From Cytidiella melzeri (Eukaryota > Basidiomycota > Agaricomycetes > Polyporales > Irpicaceae): a DNA stretch of 64,000 nucleotides. The translations under genes were made by a program, and so were the position numbers. Where the stretch lies: NCBI GenBank assembly GCA_022592445.1, contig JABYQR010000092.1:1-64000 (forward strand), read 5' to 3'. The notes under the pieces were generated by a model. The model was not told the origin of the DNA and did not search any database. It saw only the letters and a program-made list of their open reading frames with translations. Shown here piece after piece: positions 1 to 12,141 of the stretch; positions within the stretch are counted from its first letter, which is position 1, and each line of letters starts with the position of its first letter.

Positions 1-559
1 ACCGTGACTGAGACTTCCGTGGCTCCGGAAGTAAAGGAGGTCCGATGAAATTGGAAGATCGACCGAGGCTTGCACGCCGTGCGAATAGCCGTGATGACTA
101 TCGTCGTCGTCGTCTTCAATAGCTTCCCATTGAATGACCTCGACACAATCGCGGGGTAGATCTATCCTAGGATCGTCCATGACCGCACGAGATTCACCAG
201 TGACAAGATCTCTGACCTGGGGCGAGGGAGAGCGATCAGAAGTAGCTCTTGTGAAAGGTGTGGTATATAACACTCACCACCCACGCGAAGTTGCGCACAT
301 CCTTGAAAGCGTATAGAAGCACCATACAAATTACAAGATCGAGCACGAAAAGATGGATGACTCGACGCCAAATTCGTCTAGCCCTTGACCTCCGAGCTCG
401 TCGCTCCTCCAGAAGTGGTGTGTTGACTGACTGTGCAGGATACATGGTTATGTATCCGGCATGAGCAGAGGGGTAGCTTGCGGGTTGGTTGGCATGCTGC
501 CCCTTTTCTTGGTCCGTGGGTAGCTGTGCGTTGTGCTGAGTGTAAGACGAACGATCCAT
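1..559 (-). CDS. Hypothetical single-pass membrane protein (3' end outside window)
   Basis: Two exons are visible. Exon 1 runs from the ATG at 559 to 278, a 61-nt GTGAGT...AG intron spans 277-217, and exon 2 stays open from 216 off the window edge, with phase 0 preserved. The first 94 residues are polar and proline/serine-rich, then an Arg-rich stretch (ERRARRSRARR) comes just before one hydrophobic segment of about 20 residues (around 68-87). Exon 2 is hydrophilic and acidic with a run of five Asp. The layout suggests a small type II or tail-side membrane protein with an acidic soluble domain. I recognise no family. The exon/intron structure and open exon 2 support a real gene; function is unknown. 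Confidence 0.6.
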
Positions 560-1319
560 GACTGTAGATGGTTCGCTAGCGACGCTTGGGATATGAATCT
601 ATGAGATCAGTGAGGATGACGAGTCCAGTAGGCCCTCGTTATATATGGAACTGATGGCTGCGCAAATCATTAGACCTGCTAAGCAGGGACGGGCTTCAAC
701 ACGAACCTTGTGCTTGATCACTGCGCGTTGCTGCGGAGGTAGCTGCGCAAAACTGTTTCAAGATGGCTACGCAAGGCAGAATGATGGCACTGCGGGGAGT
801 CTTGTTGCACGCGACTTAGATGCGGCTCGTACTAATTCTGCGACAGATCTCAGTGACAGAATGCTCTTATAAATGCGCAGTAATATGCGTCCATACCCGG
901 GCTAGAGCCAGCAGAGTTCAAGTTGTCACGGTGCTGCTCCTTGCAGCCATTGATTGAACTTTGAAGTCTGTCGTCCAGGAGCTGAGCCATGGGTCGAAGT
1001 TCAAGCAGGAAAAACTGTATGAGACCGTTGTTGGCGGATCGAGATCTATTGCAGCTGTAGCACTGCCAGGTCTTAGAATCTGAAGGTAGCGTGGACGACT
1101 CGAATTGCATGTTCAGCTTTACAGAGAGAGCATTATTATTCTGAATCTAGCAACCACGTTACCGATCATCTCGGAGTCGGCACTAGAAGAAACAGAGTAC
1201 CAGCAAAGAACAACCGTGTCCGATAGCGTCATCATTATGCAGAAGAACGTAAGGACGTATGATAGATGATATATAATACACATGCATGGGTAGACTAGGC
1301 ACATACAGAAAACAATAAA
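560..1319. other. Intergenic region
   Basis: No convincing gene. A minus-strand open frame (850-1110, 86 codons) has no recognisable motif and no clear partner exon. The stretch lies upstream of the membrane-protein gene and downstream of the TPR gene, so it should hold the 5' region of the first and the 3' UTR of the second. Confidence 0.5.
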
Positions 1320-4300
1320 CTATAACGATGGAGTTGCACGATCACGAACTAGCCGGACAGGTGGTTTCGCAGCCCCTTCCGGCTTCAATCTTTTCGCCAA
1401 GGTGTTGTCACCATCAGCACCGTCTGTGTCCTCTCTCGTTCGTTTGGCAGCGGCGCCAGCAATGGAGATACCGTTCGTCGCGTCTGCATTGGCTGGCACT
1501 ATCGGAGGGGAAACACCAGGAGCAGCACCTCGTATCGCAATACCGCCGCGGCCTCTGACTGGACCACCCCTTCCCCTACCAGCGCCAACCGGCTGTGGCT
1601 GACCAGGTCGAGCAGGTAAGGCGGATACACGCGATCCGACAGGCATCGGTTTTGCGGGGGCGGCTGTAGAAGCAGGAGGTAACGTTGGTTTGGATGGCCC
1701 AGGCTTTGCAGCCGCAGCAGCGGCGGGCGTCGTCGATGGACCGGGCTTTGCGGCAGTAGTGGATGGTCCCGGTACAGGTGGTGTAGGTAAAAAGCCAGCC
1801 TTGCGAGCTTCTTGCAGCTGTCCTTCCAGTTCCTTCACTCTGGTCTGAGCTCGGACCAGCTGAGAGTCCTTGATTTTGGTCTTAGCACTCGCTTCCATGC
1901 GTCCTCTCTCCACTGCAGCCGCAAGCTCCTCTTCGTGCTTAGCCTTGAGCTCAGTTTCTTTGGCAGTTGAAGCGTCGTCCGCTACCTTTTCGTCGGCTGC
2001 TCCTTCAGTCTTGACAGAAGATACTGCTGCAGTGGCAGCTTCGACCGCCTTCTTGAGCTCTTCTTGGTGTTGCTTGGTCAGGCGCTCTTCAAGTGCTCGA
2101 AGTTCCTCGGTAGCCCGTTTCATCGCTTCTTCAGGTTGAGAAGTGGCGGAAGTTTGCAGCTCGTTGCGCAACTTGTCGAGAGCCGCAGCTTGTTCCCCCT
2201 TCATGCGTTCGGCATCTGTAGCGCGGGCCTTCTCTGCTGCCTTCAACTGCTCCTGAAGTTTGGTCTAAAATGGATGTCATTAGAATGCAGTTGATCACCT
2301 CAAAAGGCGAAGACGGCTTACGATGAAAACACGTAAAGCCTTTGCCTCTGCCGCAATCTTCTCTATACGCTGTGTTGCATCCTGTTCAAGCATGGATTAG
2401 CAATTGACAGCAGACGCAATCTACTCGAACCAACCTTCGCACTAGCGACGGCTTCATCACGGGCTTTGACTAATTCGGCCTTCTCTGTCTCCCATAAACG
2501 TTGAGCATCCTCAGGAGACGCAGCGGCCGCAGCCCACGTCGCTTTCTCCGCAAGCAATGCTTCCATCTCCTGTCGAAGACGCGCCTACAATTACCCGTCA
2601 ATATGCGCGCCCTTCTGCGGCAAATAACCACTTACTAGCTCAGCCTCTAGCTCTCCTGTCTGGGAGCCCTGTACGTCTGGTTGTGCTGCTGCAGCCTCCT
2701 GTAGGCGTTTTTCAAGCTCGGCTTTCTCCTGACGAAGATTGTCCAGCTCCTGAGTCAACTCTTGTTCTTTTTCTGCAGTATCAGGCGCAGTCTCCTGTGG
2801 CTTCGCCTTCAGCTCATCTCGCTCAGCCATTAGGACAGCAATCTGAGCCTGAAGATCAGCGATGGTGGCATTGAGCTTATCGGCTTCCGCCTTATGTGAC
2901 GCAAACGTTCTCTTCGTGATCTCGTTATTCTTCCTGCCAGTTTCCCTCGTCTTCTGCAGAGCAGCCTCCAATTGTGCGATCTGAAGCATATTAGTACAAA
3001 GTATTGACAGGCAATAGTGCACACACCTTCTCGGCATCGTTCGACTGCATGTTAGCTTTTGCGGATTCCAGCTCGACCTTCGCTGCAGAAAGCTGCTCGA
3101 TTTGGTCCCTAAGAGCTTGGACTTCTGCTGGGTCGATACGATCGTACTACACCGCACGTGAGAACTTTACCAAAAAGCGCGGCTGCAATATGTACCTTCG
3201 TCAACAGCTGCTTGTTGCGTTCCTGCCATCCGCGGCACTCTTGCTCAAGTCGAGTGACCTGTTCAGTGCGCGCCTCCAGTTCCGCTCGGTTGACCCTCAG
3301 CTGTTCGCGCGTAGGCTCCAACTCGCTGGTCAGCTGCTGCAGCTGTGTGTCCAAGGCCCGTGCACGTTTCGTCTGAGCCTCGCAATCGGCACGAAGGGTC
3401 GCATTGCTTTCCCTAAGAACAGTGAGCTGGTTGATGCGTTCCATCAACTCGGCGTGCTGAGCTTCAGATGCGGCCGCTTCTACAGCGCGTTCTCGCTCCT
3501 ACACGATAATGAGTATCAATAAGCTAAACGAGTGGGCGAGCTGACCTCAGAAAGGGCCTTCCTGCTCTCCTCCAGACTGTGAGATAGGTGCTCAATCTGG
3601 GTCTTGAAGCGCGTGTTCTCTTGCTTGCTTAGCTGCAATTGCAGGTCGACAATCTCCTTTTCCTTCCGCAGGTATGCGACGACAGAGCGTAGTTCAGAGA
3701 CTTTCGTGTCAGCGTCTTCAGCGTCTTCAGCCTCTCCCGAAACAGCGTTCGAAGTTTCTGCAGCGGAGCGAATACGGGCAGCTTGAGAGCTGACGGATTC
3801 CAGGTGCTGGTGGAGGATAGAATTTTGAGATGCCAGGTCTTTACATCTGAAAGGCAAGTCAACATCACGCTCAAGTCGTACCTTGTTCCCAACACTCACC
3901 TTGAATTCAGGTCTGACATTTCCTTGTCGAGTGCCTCCTTCTGCTGTCTCCAACTGGTTTCCGAGGCGGCAAGTTTGGCCCGAGCTGTCTCCGCAGCAGC
4001 GAGGCTATCTCTGGCAGCAGCTTGCGCAGTGGAGATTTGTTGTCGGAGGCCATCGATGGTTTTCATAGAATCTGCATGAGAGACGAGTTCGCGGCTGTAT
4101 CGCTCCTCAGCTGCCTTCGCCCTGTCTTCGAGTTCTCGGATTTCATTTTCGCGAGAGGCACGGTCGCTTTCGGAGCTCCTTTCAGAAGTTGTAATGTCGA
4201 CGATAGTGTCTTCAAGAGTCTTCTTGTCCTGTGCCCACGCGGAACGCTCGGCAGCCAGGGTTGCTTTCAGCTCGGTATTTGTCTGACTCAGCTGAGCGAG

Positions 4301-7300
4301 CTCTTGCTGGACAGCTTCCAGTTGGCCACGAAGAGCGGTGTACTCACTCTAGATGTGCCTCATTAGGAGATACCGCAGTGTAGAAGAATTGCCTTTACCT
4401 CGTGCTTTGCGATCTGCGCTTCGTTTGAAGCAGTATACTCATCATGCGTAGCGTTGAGAGCCGCGAGAGCTGCTTCGTTGGCTTGGCTGATTTCTTGGAA
4501 TTGTTGGACATGGCTCCTGGCTGCCGCCAAGTCAACTTCCGCCACCTTCAGTGCAGATCTGAAGCGGAATTCGTAAGGAAGGACACCAGACTGAGCATGG
4601 CGACTCACCGAAGTTCAGCAACCTCGGCTTCAAGCTGCTGTTCGCGCGGCAGGTCCTCATCCATCTGGTGCGTGGATCCCGCAGCTCCAGTTGCACGCCG
4701 TTCGTAAACAGCAAGCTTCTCCTCGTTGCCGCGCAACTGCCGTGTGAGCTGTTCAACTTGGTCGTCTAGATGTTTCTTACTTGTTTCGGCGACAGCGAGC
4801 AATTCGCGTGACTTGGCAAATTCCTCATTCTATATTCAAAGCATAAGCACTACAATGATGATACGAACATAACAACATACCGTCTTATCGATGCGGTTGC
4901 GAAGCTCTTTGAGCTCAAGATCCTTCGAAAGAGTAGTATGGCGAGTAGCATCTCGTTCTTGACTAAGGTGAGCGCGTAACTCCTGGCTTTTTATATGATC
5001 AAGGATGAGCATCCGATGTACGAGTTCACAAAATCTTACGTTTGGTTCTCTAGCATTGCGATTTGACTCTCGAGGCGACGCCTGTCGTTTTCGCCGGAAC
5101 GCTCCAAATCATGATGCATCCTCTGCACGTTGGTCATGAGATCTGACAGCTGTGAACGCTCCATCGCCAAACTCTTGTTTTCTTCCACAAGACGGGTTTG
5201 TACACTCTGAGGTATGCATAACAGGTGAGCATTGTGCGGTAAGTGGCAGCTGGCACGACGCGACAAGCATTGATTCTTACCTCCCAAATCTTCTTCTCTG
5301 CGCGAAGATTTGCCCCTTCGTTACGAAGCTGCTCAATCTGACTAGTGGCGAGCAGAAGGTCCTCAGAGAAGCGATTGCACTGTATGTCAATACGCGTGTT
5401 TTGGTCGTGTAGCTCTTGGTTTCGACGTTGCAAATTCTCAAGATCGCGGCTCTGCATGCTGTTCATGTCCTGCAGCATGCGTTGGCGTTCTAAGGGATAG
5501 CAATTCAAACCATGTTGAGTGGATGAGGTAATAGTCGTACTCACCGGTGAGATGTTCAATCTTTGCGTTCGCCTTTGCTAATCGGATGGTGGCTTGCGCA
5601 GCTTCGTGGCGAATGTGCTCGAGTTCCTCTCTCACTCTGTTAGAGTCAACGCCCATTTCGGTCTTGTATGTTTCGAACTGGGCCTGGATCTCTGCAAGCT
5701 CTTTCGCGGTGTCCGAATCAATCGCCATTTCCTCATCGTGGTTTTCGAACCCGTTCACATGAGAAGTTGCACCGGAGCGACGTTCACGAGCCAACATACT
5801 CTTGAGCGCATCACGTTCCTTGATATATGTCTGTATGGTGAGCTGACTACTCTTCTTGTGGTTCTCCAATTGATCCTGGAGCTCCTTCACGGCAGTATAC
5901 GCCTCCTGAAGTGCTGCCTGTTGCTCAGCCTCGAGTTGTTCACGGAAGTCTTTCTCCTCATCCTCCATCTTCTTGCCGAGTTCCCGCACGATCTTGAGTA
6001 GGCGCTGGTTCTGCTGCTGAAGTTCAGGCAATGAACGGAAGAGGACCAAACTGTTCGTGATAACAGCATCGGTGCTATCTGGTGGCTGCGTACTAGGATC
6101 AGCCTCGAGCTCTTCGTCGGAAGGAATAGAAGGATCTTGCTGCCTCCCGAGCTCCTTCAGCAGTCCTTGCACCTGGCGAGCGAGATCATCGAGCTGCCTT
6201 GTGAGCAAGTCATTTTCCTTGGCACTCTTGGTCAGCTTTTGGCCGTTCTCATCTGCGGAGGCAGCGTAAGCGTCCCGTTCGGCCAAAGCTTGTGCTAGCT
6301 GGGATGCAAGAAGTGTCGCCTCGGAATGCATGCGCTCGTACTCTTGTCGCTGCTGCGCAAGGATAGGTGCCTAAACAAAGTAAAATGTACTGAGCAATGA
6401 TGCTAGATATCTGTGAGAGCACTCACTCGTTCTTCAATCTGAGCCAGAACCTGGGATAAGGTACGGTCCATATGATCGCATTCCGCATTCTTCTTCGCAA
6501 GCTCCTCCTGAAGCTTCACATACTCGGCGTACACCTCAGTGAATGTCTTTCCGCCCCTCTGAGCGCGACTTGCCATTGCCACAGTGGGACTGAGACCCAT
6601 CATACCCTGAGTGAGGAAATCGGGCGTGCCATGAGCAGACGGTGTCCCGAAGCCACGAATAGGCGTCGACGGAAGGCTGACACCAGAAGCTCCAGGTATC
6701 GGGAATTCTCCACGGTCCATCCTTTCCAAGATCTTCTGCAACTCGGCCACCCTGTTCTCGGCCTCCTCTGCGCGCAACCTCTGAGCCTCGATGTCGTCCT
6801 TAAGTGCTGCCTCGCGCCTCTCAGCCCGGTCACCGACACCAGCCCACTCCTTCTCAATGTTATCAACAATAGCCTTTGCCTGCGCCTCACGGTCCTCCAT
6901 CATTGCAACCAGCCTTTTTAGACTTGCAGCTTCGCTGGAGTACGTGGCCTCCTGCTCAGCTATTCGACCTGTCAAGTCCTGGATGCGGGAGAGTGACTGG
7001 GTGAGTTGATTTGCCTGTGAATTATACGAGGATTGTAGAGCCTTGTGTGAGCTCTCCATTGCCGAATATCGCTGCTCCAGTGCATCGTGATCAGACTGCA
7101 GTCTAGCTAGCTCCGCATGCTTCGTGCGCCTGTAATTCGCAAACTCCTCCGTCTTGGCCGTCAAGTCGATGGAGGTCCGTTGTGCTTCCGCTTGTGCTAG
7201 ATTCAATTGCTGCGACAACGAGTCGAGTTTGAACTGTAAGATGTACACATGTGAGAGGTTGTCTTTAGAGTCATAACATGAACCGACCTTGTTAGCCGTA

Positions 7301-8063
7301 TCCGTCGAGCGAAGTTCTCGAACTTGCGTCTCCAGAACTTGGTAGTCTTGACGCGCTTGTTTGAGGTTACCTCGGAGTGTATGTATTTCCTCTGTTGTAT
7401 GTTATAGTATGAGTGGTGGCAAAGCTGACAAATCACATACCTTCGCGCTGAGTGGCATCCTCCTTGAGTCTATTGACAACCCCAATCAAGTCACGCTTCT
7501 CGCGTTCCGTGTCCTCGACGCGTTGTCTCAGTGATTCTGCTTCGTTTGATGAGGCAGAAGTGGAATTCGAAATAGACATCAGTTGCGCTTGCAGGCTATT
7601 CCGGGACGCCTCTATAAGAGCCTCAGATACCAACTACACACACAAGATGCACCAACGTACCAATGTCCTCTTTTTCGCGCTGCAGCTGTCTCAACTCGTT
7701 CTGAAGGTTTTCGGACACGCTCTCTACTTCCTTCGACGCAGATTCGCGGTCCTGTAGTGCCTGGTCAAGTTCAACCTCCTTCCTCTCCACCTCGGCTCTC
7801 GTCTCCTCGAGTTCTTTCTGGTTTGCATCGACAGTGGACGCTTGGGCAGCAATAAGCCTATAAAGAGCGACAATCGTTTCTGGTGTAGGCGTGTCAAACT
7901 GTGTGTCTGGGAGCAAATCCGACAGCAACTCGAAGTCGACATCCTCAGGAATATTGATCGTCCATTGTATCTGTGGCTGAGGTGGCACAGGAGACGTCTC
8001 TCGCGTGGCAGGAGCAGTATTGGCTACGACGACCGCCTTACTCTGCCGCCGCGTTTTCGTCAT
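1320..8063 (-). CDS. Nucleoprotein TPR / Mlp1-like nuclear pore basket protein
   Basis: Eighteen exons join into one frame. On the minus strand they start at 8063, 7611, 7391, 7233, 6370, 5489, 5206, 4986, 4829, 4558, 4348, 3846, 3498, 3146, 2980, 2584, 2381 and 2264, with introns of 46-74 nt, giving 5847 nt or 1948 residues. Almost the whole protein is heptad-like coiled coil. A YDRIDP motif at about residue 1410 matches the fungal Mlp/TPR family. The C-terminal tail is Ala/Pro-rich, with an RGG-type stretch (about 1863-1875) and a bipartite basic cluster (about 1908-1929: KRTRED...AKRLKP) that fits a nuclear localisation signal. Known Mlp1/TPR proteins have a similar size and architecture and form the nuclear basket that tethers mRNA export and quality-control factors. 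I take the ATG at 8063 as start because upstream in-frame sequence is short and unlike the family. Two donors are non-standard in appearance (GTCGGT at 7287, GTTGGT at 2434). Confidence 0.92.
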
Positions 8064-8523
8064 GGACAATGTAGGACCAGGATAAACCTGGTGGTAGAAG
8101 TAACAGAAACGCAGATGTGCCAATGCACGCTTAACGGCCACAACCTCTCAGGTATTTGGCTCTGTTTGTCAAAGCCTTTAGAAGGTAACTTAACAATAGC
8201 CAATAAATGTGTTTTGTCAACCGGAGCTTGAATGCTTGCTTCCATATCTGGCACGCTACACGGCAGATGTTCAATCGGAGTTTCACTGATCAAGTATTTG
8301 CATGATATTGGTATCTATCGTCGATTGGAAACAGCATAAGGACCTTTACTCTTCGTCGCAACCAGCTTTGACAACATCCACTCTTCTCACACCCTGCGAG
8401 CTGTGCAAACTTTGCGCTTTATCTTGGGAGTTGTCTTTGGTGGCGAATTTACTGTCGCTGCAGCTTGTTTGAAGGACTAAGAGTAATCCACGATAGCAGC
8501 AACCAGTACGCTAGCTAAACACC
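8064..8523. promoter_or_regulatory. Shared divergent promoter region of the TPR and MOB2 genes
   Basis: These 460 bp separate the start codons of two head-to-head genes (TPR at 8063 on the minus strand, MOB2 at 8524 on the plus strand). No clear TATA box or operator is visible. It must contain both promoters and 5' UTRs. Confidence 0.5.
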
Positions 8524-9500
8524 ATGTCGTTCTTTAATTCCATCGGGTAAGCAGCCCAGCCAGTGACATTCCGTAACGAAACATCAAGTTGAATACAAAC
8601 CCAGTCGGTCTATGTCGCGAGCTCCTCGTCCACCAAGGAGATCTACCACCCCTACTTCTGCCACGTTTCCCTCAAACTCGACCGAATCATTACCTTCAAG
8701 TCCCAGCAACGTGCAGCCTCCCCCTCAGGCCGCGAAACCGCTCTATCTTTGCAGTCCGTTTGTGGAGGCGGCTTTGGTGAAGGGGAACTTCAAGACGATC
8801 GTGATGCAGCCCAAGTACACAGATATAATGGAATGGGTTGCGGTGAACAGTACGTTCCCGAAGATTTCTCATCCAATAACCACTCGCTGATGTTTTCTGG
8901 TAGTTTTTGACTTTTATACGAACCTTAATCAATACTACGGAGTATTGGCCGAATGTTGTACCTCTCAATCATGTCCCAGCATGTCTGCAGGCCCTCAGTA
9001 CGTCTTGCCCATACTCCAAACGATCACACACTTACGAGACTTTCCAGGTTGAATTACACCTGGATCAACCAAGATCGCAAAAGTGTACAATTACCTGCGC
9101 CAACGTATGTCGATTATGTGATGACCTGGGTTCAAAACCTCTTGGACGACGAGAACGCGTTCCCCACCAAATCAGGTACGTAACGACACGGCGCAGATCA
9201 TAACGATCTCTCATGAGAACAATGAAAGGTCGCGATTTCCCGTCTAATTTTCCCTCAACCGTAAAGCACGTCTATCGGCAACTCCTTCGCGTCTTTGCGC
9301 ATCTTTACCACGCACATTACCCCCAGATCTTGCATCTGCGTTCTGAGCCTCACTTCAATTCCCTTTTCGCTCATTTCCTCGCCTTCGGCAAAGAATACGA
9401 GCTCCTCGACGTGAAGGATATCAAAGGCCAACCTGGAAATGCGGTCGGCATTGGTGCGTTGTGGGAGAGGTGGAAGGAGATGGGTATTCTGGAGCAGTGA
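8524..9500 (+). CDS. mob2: Mob2-type kinase activator (Mob1/phocein family)
   Basis: Five exons (8524-8546, 8605-8849, 8904-8997, 9048-9175, 9229-9500) with introns of 50-58 nt keep frame and give 253 residues. After a Pro/Ser-rich N-terminus comes the Mob domain. It carries the YLC.PFVEAALVKGNF segment typical of Mob2 rather than Mob1, then FDFYTNLNQYYG, the zinc-binding Cys pair (CTSQSC) and the His pair in AHLYHAH. Mob2 proteins bind and activate NDR-family kinases (Cbk1/Orb6) in the RAM/morphogenesis network controlling polarity and septation. The C-terminus lengthens slightly into a helix ending in GILEQ. The start is set by the short first exon (MSFFNSIG) that splices in phase 2. Identification as Mob2 over Mob1 rests on remembered family sequence. 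Confidence 0.9.
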
Positions 9501-9730
9501 AGAAGGGGCCTGCGATGCCTCAGAATAGCGTACTTCGTTGCATAATTGTTCCACATTCTTTCTTGTACATAATACTTACATCTGGAATGTCACCCTAGGG
9601 TTCATCGTTATACCTGCTAGTCGTATGCCTTATGACCACATAGGCTATCGGCAGACGTAGACTTGCAATCAAAGAAAACGAGCCGACGAACGCGAAAAAT
9701 TCCGAGGAGCTGTGGTTACATTATTGCATA

Positions 9731-10421
9731 CTATGGGTTAGGGGGTGTTCGTAAACGCCTGTTTTTACGAACACTACCACGTTCGATAATTCCGCACCTC
9801 CAAATATTACAAGTCTGCTGTGAGCAATAGAGGACTACTATAGAATTCTTTTGGTGTAAAAAATGTATTTTAAACATGAGGTGTGAGGTCGTTAGAGACG
9901 AAGCGGTGGGTTTCTGCACTCTACTTGGACTGATGGGGAGAGATTCGGGGTGATCTAGTGCATATTCTGAATCCGTCTCGCGGGAGCATAGTAACAAATA
10001 TTGCCATGCAACCTGCTCCAGCAGCCCGATATGTCTGAGTAGATGCGTAAAGTAGTGTTTACGAGCATTGTCGAGACTTGCGTGACTTTGAGACCAAGCA
10101 CGGTTCAAACTCCGCCAGGACGCATATTGTAGCCTCGTCGCAATGGCGCGTTTGCGCGTTGTGTCTGGCGTCAGAGTGAAAATTTGCCGACTGATGCCGG
10201 TGTGACCAACCGTGACGTTTTTACGAACACTCCCTCTCTTTTGTATCCCTCGCCGGCATCCTGCCGCAGCTCGCTCTTCCTCTTCAAAACGCTTAAATAA
10301 ATTACGGTGTATCTTCAAGATGCACACGCACAGGTTTATGTACTTTTAAACAAATTTTGTTGAGTGTTCCCAGCGCAATGTGCTGAGCGCCGAAGTCTTA
10401 CGAACACCCCCTAACCCATAG
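9731..10421. mobile_element. 691-bp MITE with 24-bp perfect TIRs and TA duplication
   Basis: Bases 9731-9754 and 10398-10421 are perfect 24-bp inverted repeats that start CTATGGGTTAGGGGG and contain GTTCGTAA. The element is flanked by TA on both sides (9729-9730 and 10422-10423), as in Tc1/mariner-type insertions. The octamer TTACGAAC from the TIR recurs inside in TTTTTACGAACACT at 9762-9775 and 10218-10231, like subterminal transposase-binding repeats. A minus-strand open frame covers most of it (9731-10327) but shows no transposase motif, so I call the element non-autonomous. Confidence 0.85.
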
Positions 10422-10788
10422 TAATGTAGCGTCGGCGTGTTCGTTACACACAGCAGCCTGCACCGCAATTGCTATCAGCGGCTCCATGTCGTGTCAACCA
10501 GCATAATAGGAGTCTCTTTCGTCTCACAAATTTCCATGCACCGCCCGCGTCTGTGGTGCAAATTGGACAGGATGCAGAAAACAAGACACGCGATGCTCTG
10601 GTGAACGGCATGAGCTGCAAACGGGTTTCTTTAACGTAGCGCAAATACAAGTCGATCTTTGAATATTGGGGCCGCGTCTCTACATCCACGTACTAGGTCG
10701 AAGGGAGAGTTCCTAATGGCTGTATTCAACATACATGGCAGAAAGGAGGCGCTTTGTTGGGTCGAGTACAAGCACATCGTCGGAAAAC
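10422..10788. other. Intergenic, 3' flank of cofilin gene
   Basis: Between the MITE and the cofilin stop codon. No gene recognised; short open frames here lack family motifs. Confidence 0.5.
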
Positions 10789-11420
10789 TCAGCGCAGACG
10801 CTTGACCTTCTCCAAAACTGGGCAGATGCAATCAGCGTCTGATAAGATGTCAGCCGCGCAAACAAACTGACCAGCTTCCTGGGAGATCTCGTCGAACGCA
10901 GTACCCTGAATCTCAGACGCGATTCCAACGAGTGCACGTCGCAGGGCATCTCTCGAGGACGCGTACAACATCTTTGACTTGATTTTGGCATCATCGGGTG
11001 ACCTTCACGCGTCCAAATTAGGGGGGAACATACACGAAGGCAGTGAGTGAACATCGGTGCGTACGCCGGACCTTGACCAGCTAGGAACATACCAGGAGAT
11101 GAAGATGAGCTTGTTTCTTTTTCCTGCACCGGCCTCGGCCTCGTACTCGAAGTCATACACAGCCCATCTGCATTCCGTCTCGGGAAGATCACCGACAAAT
11201 GTTTCGTAGTTGCTATCGGTTGAGGTCTTCTCGACAACAATCTCGTCCAAGCGGGGGCTCAGGCTGTAAATGATGTATTTGTGCTTCTTGCCTAGCTTGA
11301 GCTCCTGGAAGGCAGAGAGGCAATCAGAGTTGACACCGACGCCGGAGGCCTGAACATTGGGGCGCAGAAGGGTTCGATGATTAGCTCGGCACGTCAAAAC
11401 GTCGCAGACAGACGCACCAT
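10789..11420 (-). CDS. cof1: Cofilin / actin-depolymerising factor
   Basis: Four exons (11420-11418, 11349-11093, 11002-10872, 10817-10789) with introns of 68, 90 and 54 nt give 139 residues, the usual cofilin length. The first exon is only the ATG codon followed by GTGCGT; the next exon begins ASGVGVNSD, matching the normal cofilin N-terminus with its regulatory Ser near position 3. The ADF-H fold is clear: [40 protein letters not shown], and the actin-binding helix around [16 protein letters not shown]. The protein ends VLEKVKRLR. Cofilin severs and depolymerises actin filaments in the cytoplasm. No missing key residues are seen. Confidence 0.95.
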
Positions 11421-11753
11421 GGTTGGATGTTGTGCACGAAGATGAAGGTGGGAGACAAAGAGAGGGTCGACACGGATGAGGCTCTGTACGATCTGCCGTG
11501 TTTCCGCTATAAGGCATATCAAGATGGCCGGCGATTGCCATTCTGATTCAGCCAAGGCCAAAGGGCGGGCAGCGCCGCACGCTTGGTATCCTTCACCCTC
11601 ATGTTGCGGGCTGCGCTCACAATCAAGAGTTACTACTGTACAGTCGTATTGCAGCGGTGCGTCATTATTTTATCGACATATTCTCTTACTGACACAAGGC
11701 CTCGTAACTGTGCACATATGTCAGATGTTCTACAGTTAATGTCGACTATGCTG
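11421..11753. other. 5' region of cofilin gene
   Basis: Pyrimidine-rich stretches just upstream of the cofilin ATG are consistent with a promoter/5' UTR. No separate gene supported. Confidence 0.4.
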
Positions 11754-12141
11754 TCAAGACTTTAACGACGTCGACCTCATCCTGTATTTAATGTAACCCA
11801 AGAGACACTGCGTATTGCAAAAAAAGTCGGGGCAAGACTGCGGACTACGGACTCCGTTGGCTTGCCCAGGGGTATGCTTAATTGGTGAGTGACAGGTTGG
11901 GCAAACCTCACTGATGCATTGATTGGCCATGACGAATGCGTGCATCATGTCCTTGCAATTGGATGGTGCTAACCTTGTAGCACTACAGTACTGTGCACCC
12001 TGAGCTACTGCGCATCCGAGCTAACGCATACCCAATTCTATGTAGTTTGGTCCGCAAGCTCTTGCGAGCGTGTTCCAAGACAGTCGCGCAGCCGTATGAG
12101 ACTATTTGCGCGATCCTCGTTTTTCCAAGGCGGACCATCAT
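11754..12141 (-). CDS. Hypothetical small Cys-rich protein
   Basis: Tentative two-exon model. Exon 1 is 12141-12032, a 58-nt GTATGC...AG intron follows, and exon 2 is 11973-11754, giving about 109 residues in a continuous frame. The N-terminus is basic and helical. The C-terminus has CPTC, then about 19 residues, then C-x4-C-x3-C (CPDFFCNTQC), which could bind zinc. No family recognised. Support is only the splice signals, frame continuity and Cys spacing, so it could be chance. Adjacent minus-strand frames (12168-12593) may belong to another hypothetical gene or to degenerate sequence. Confidence 0.28.

Noticed and set aside
9731..10327. 198-codon minus-strand open frame in the MITE as a transposase gene
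   Set aside because: No DDE or HTH motif and the frame runs through both TIR-related repeats; treated as chance in a non-autonomous element.
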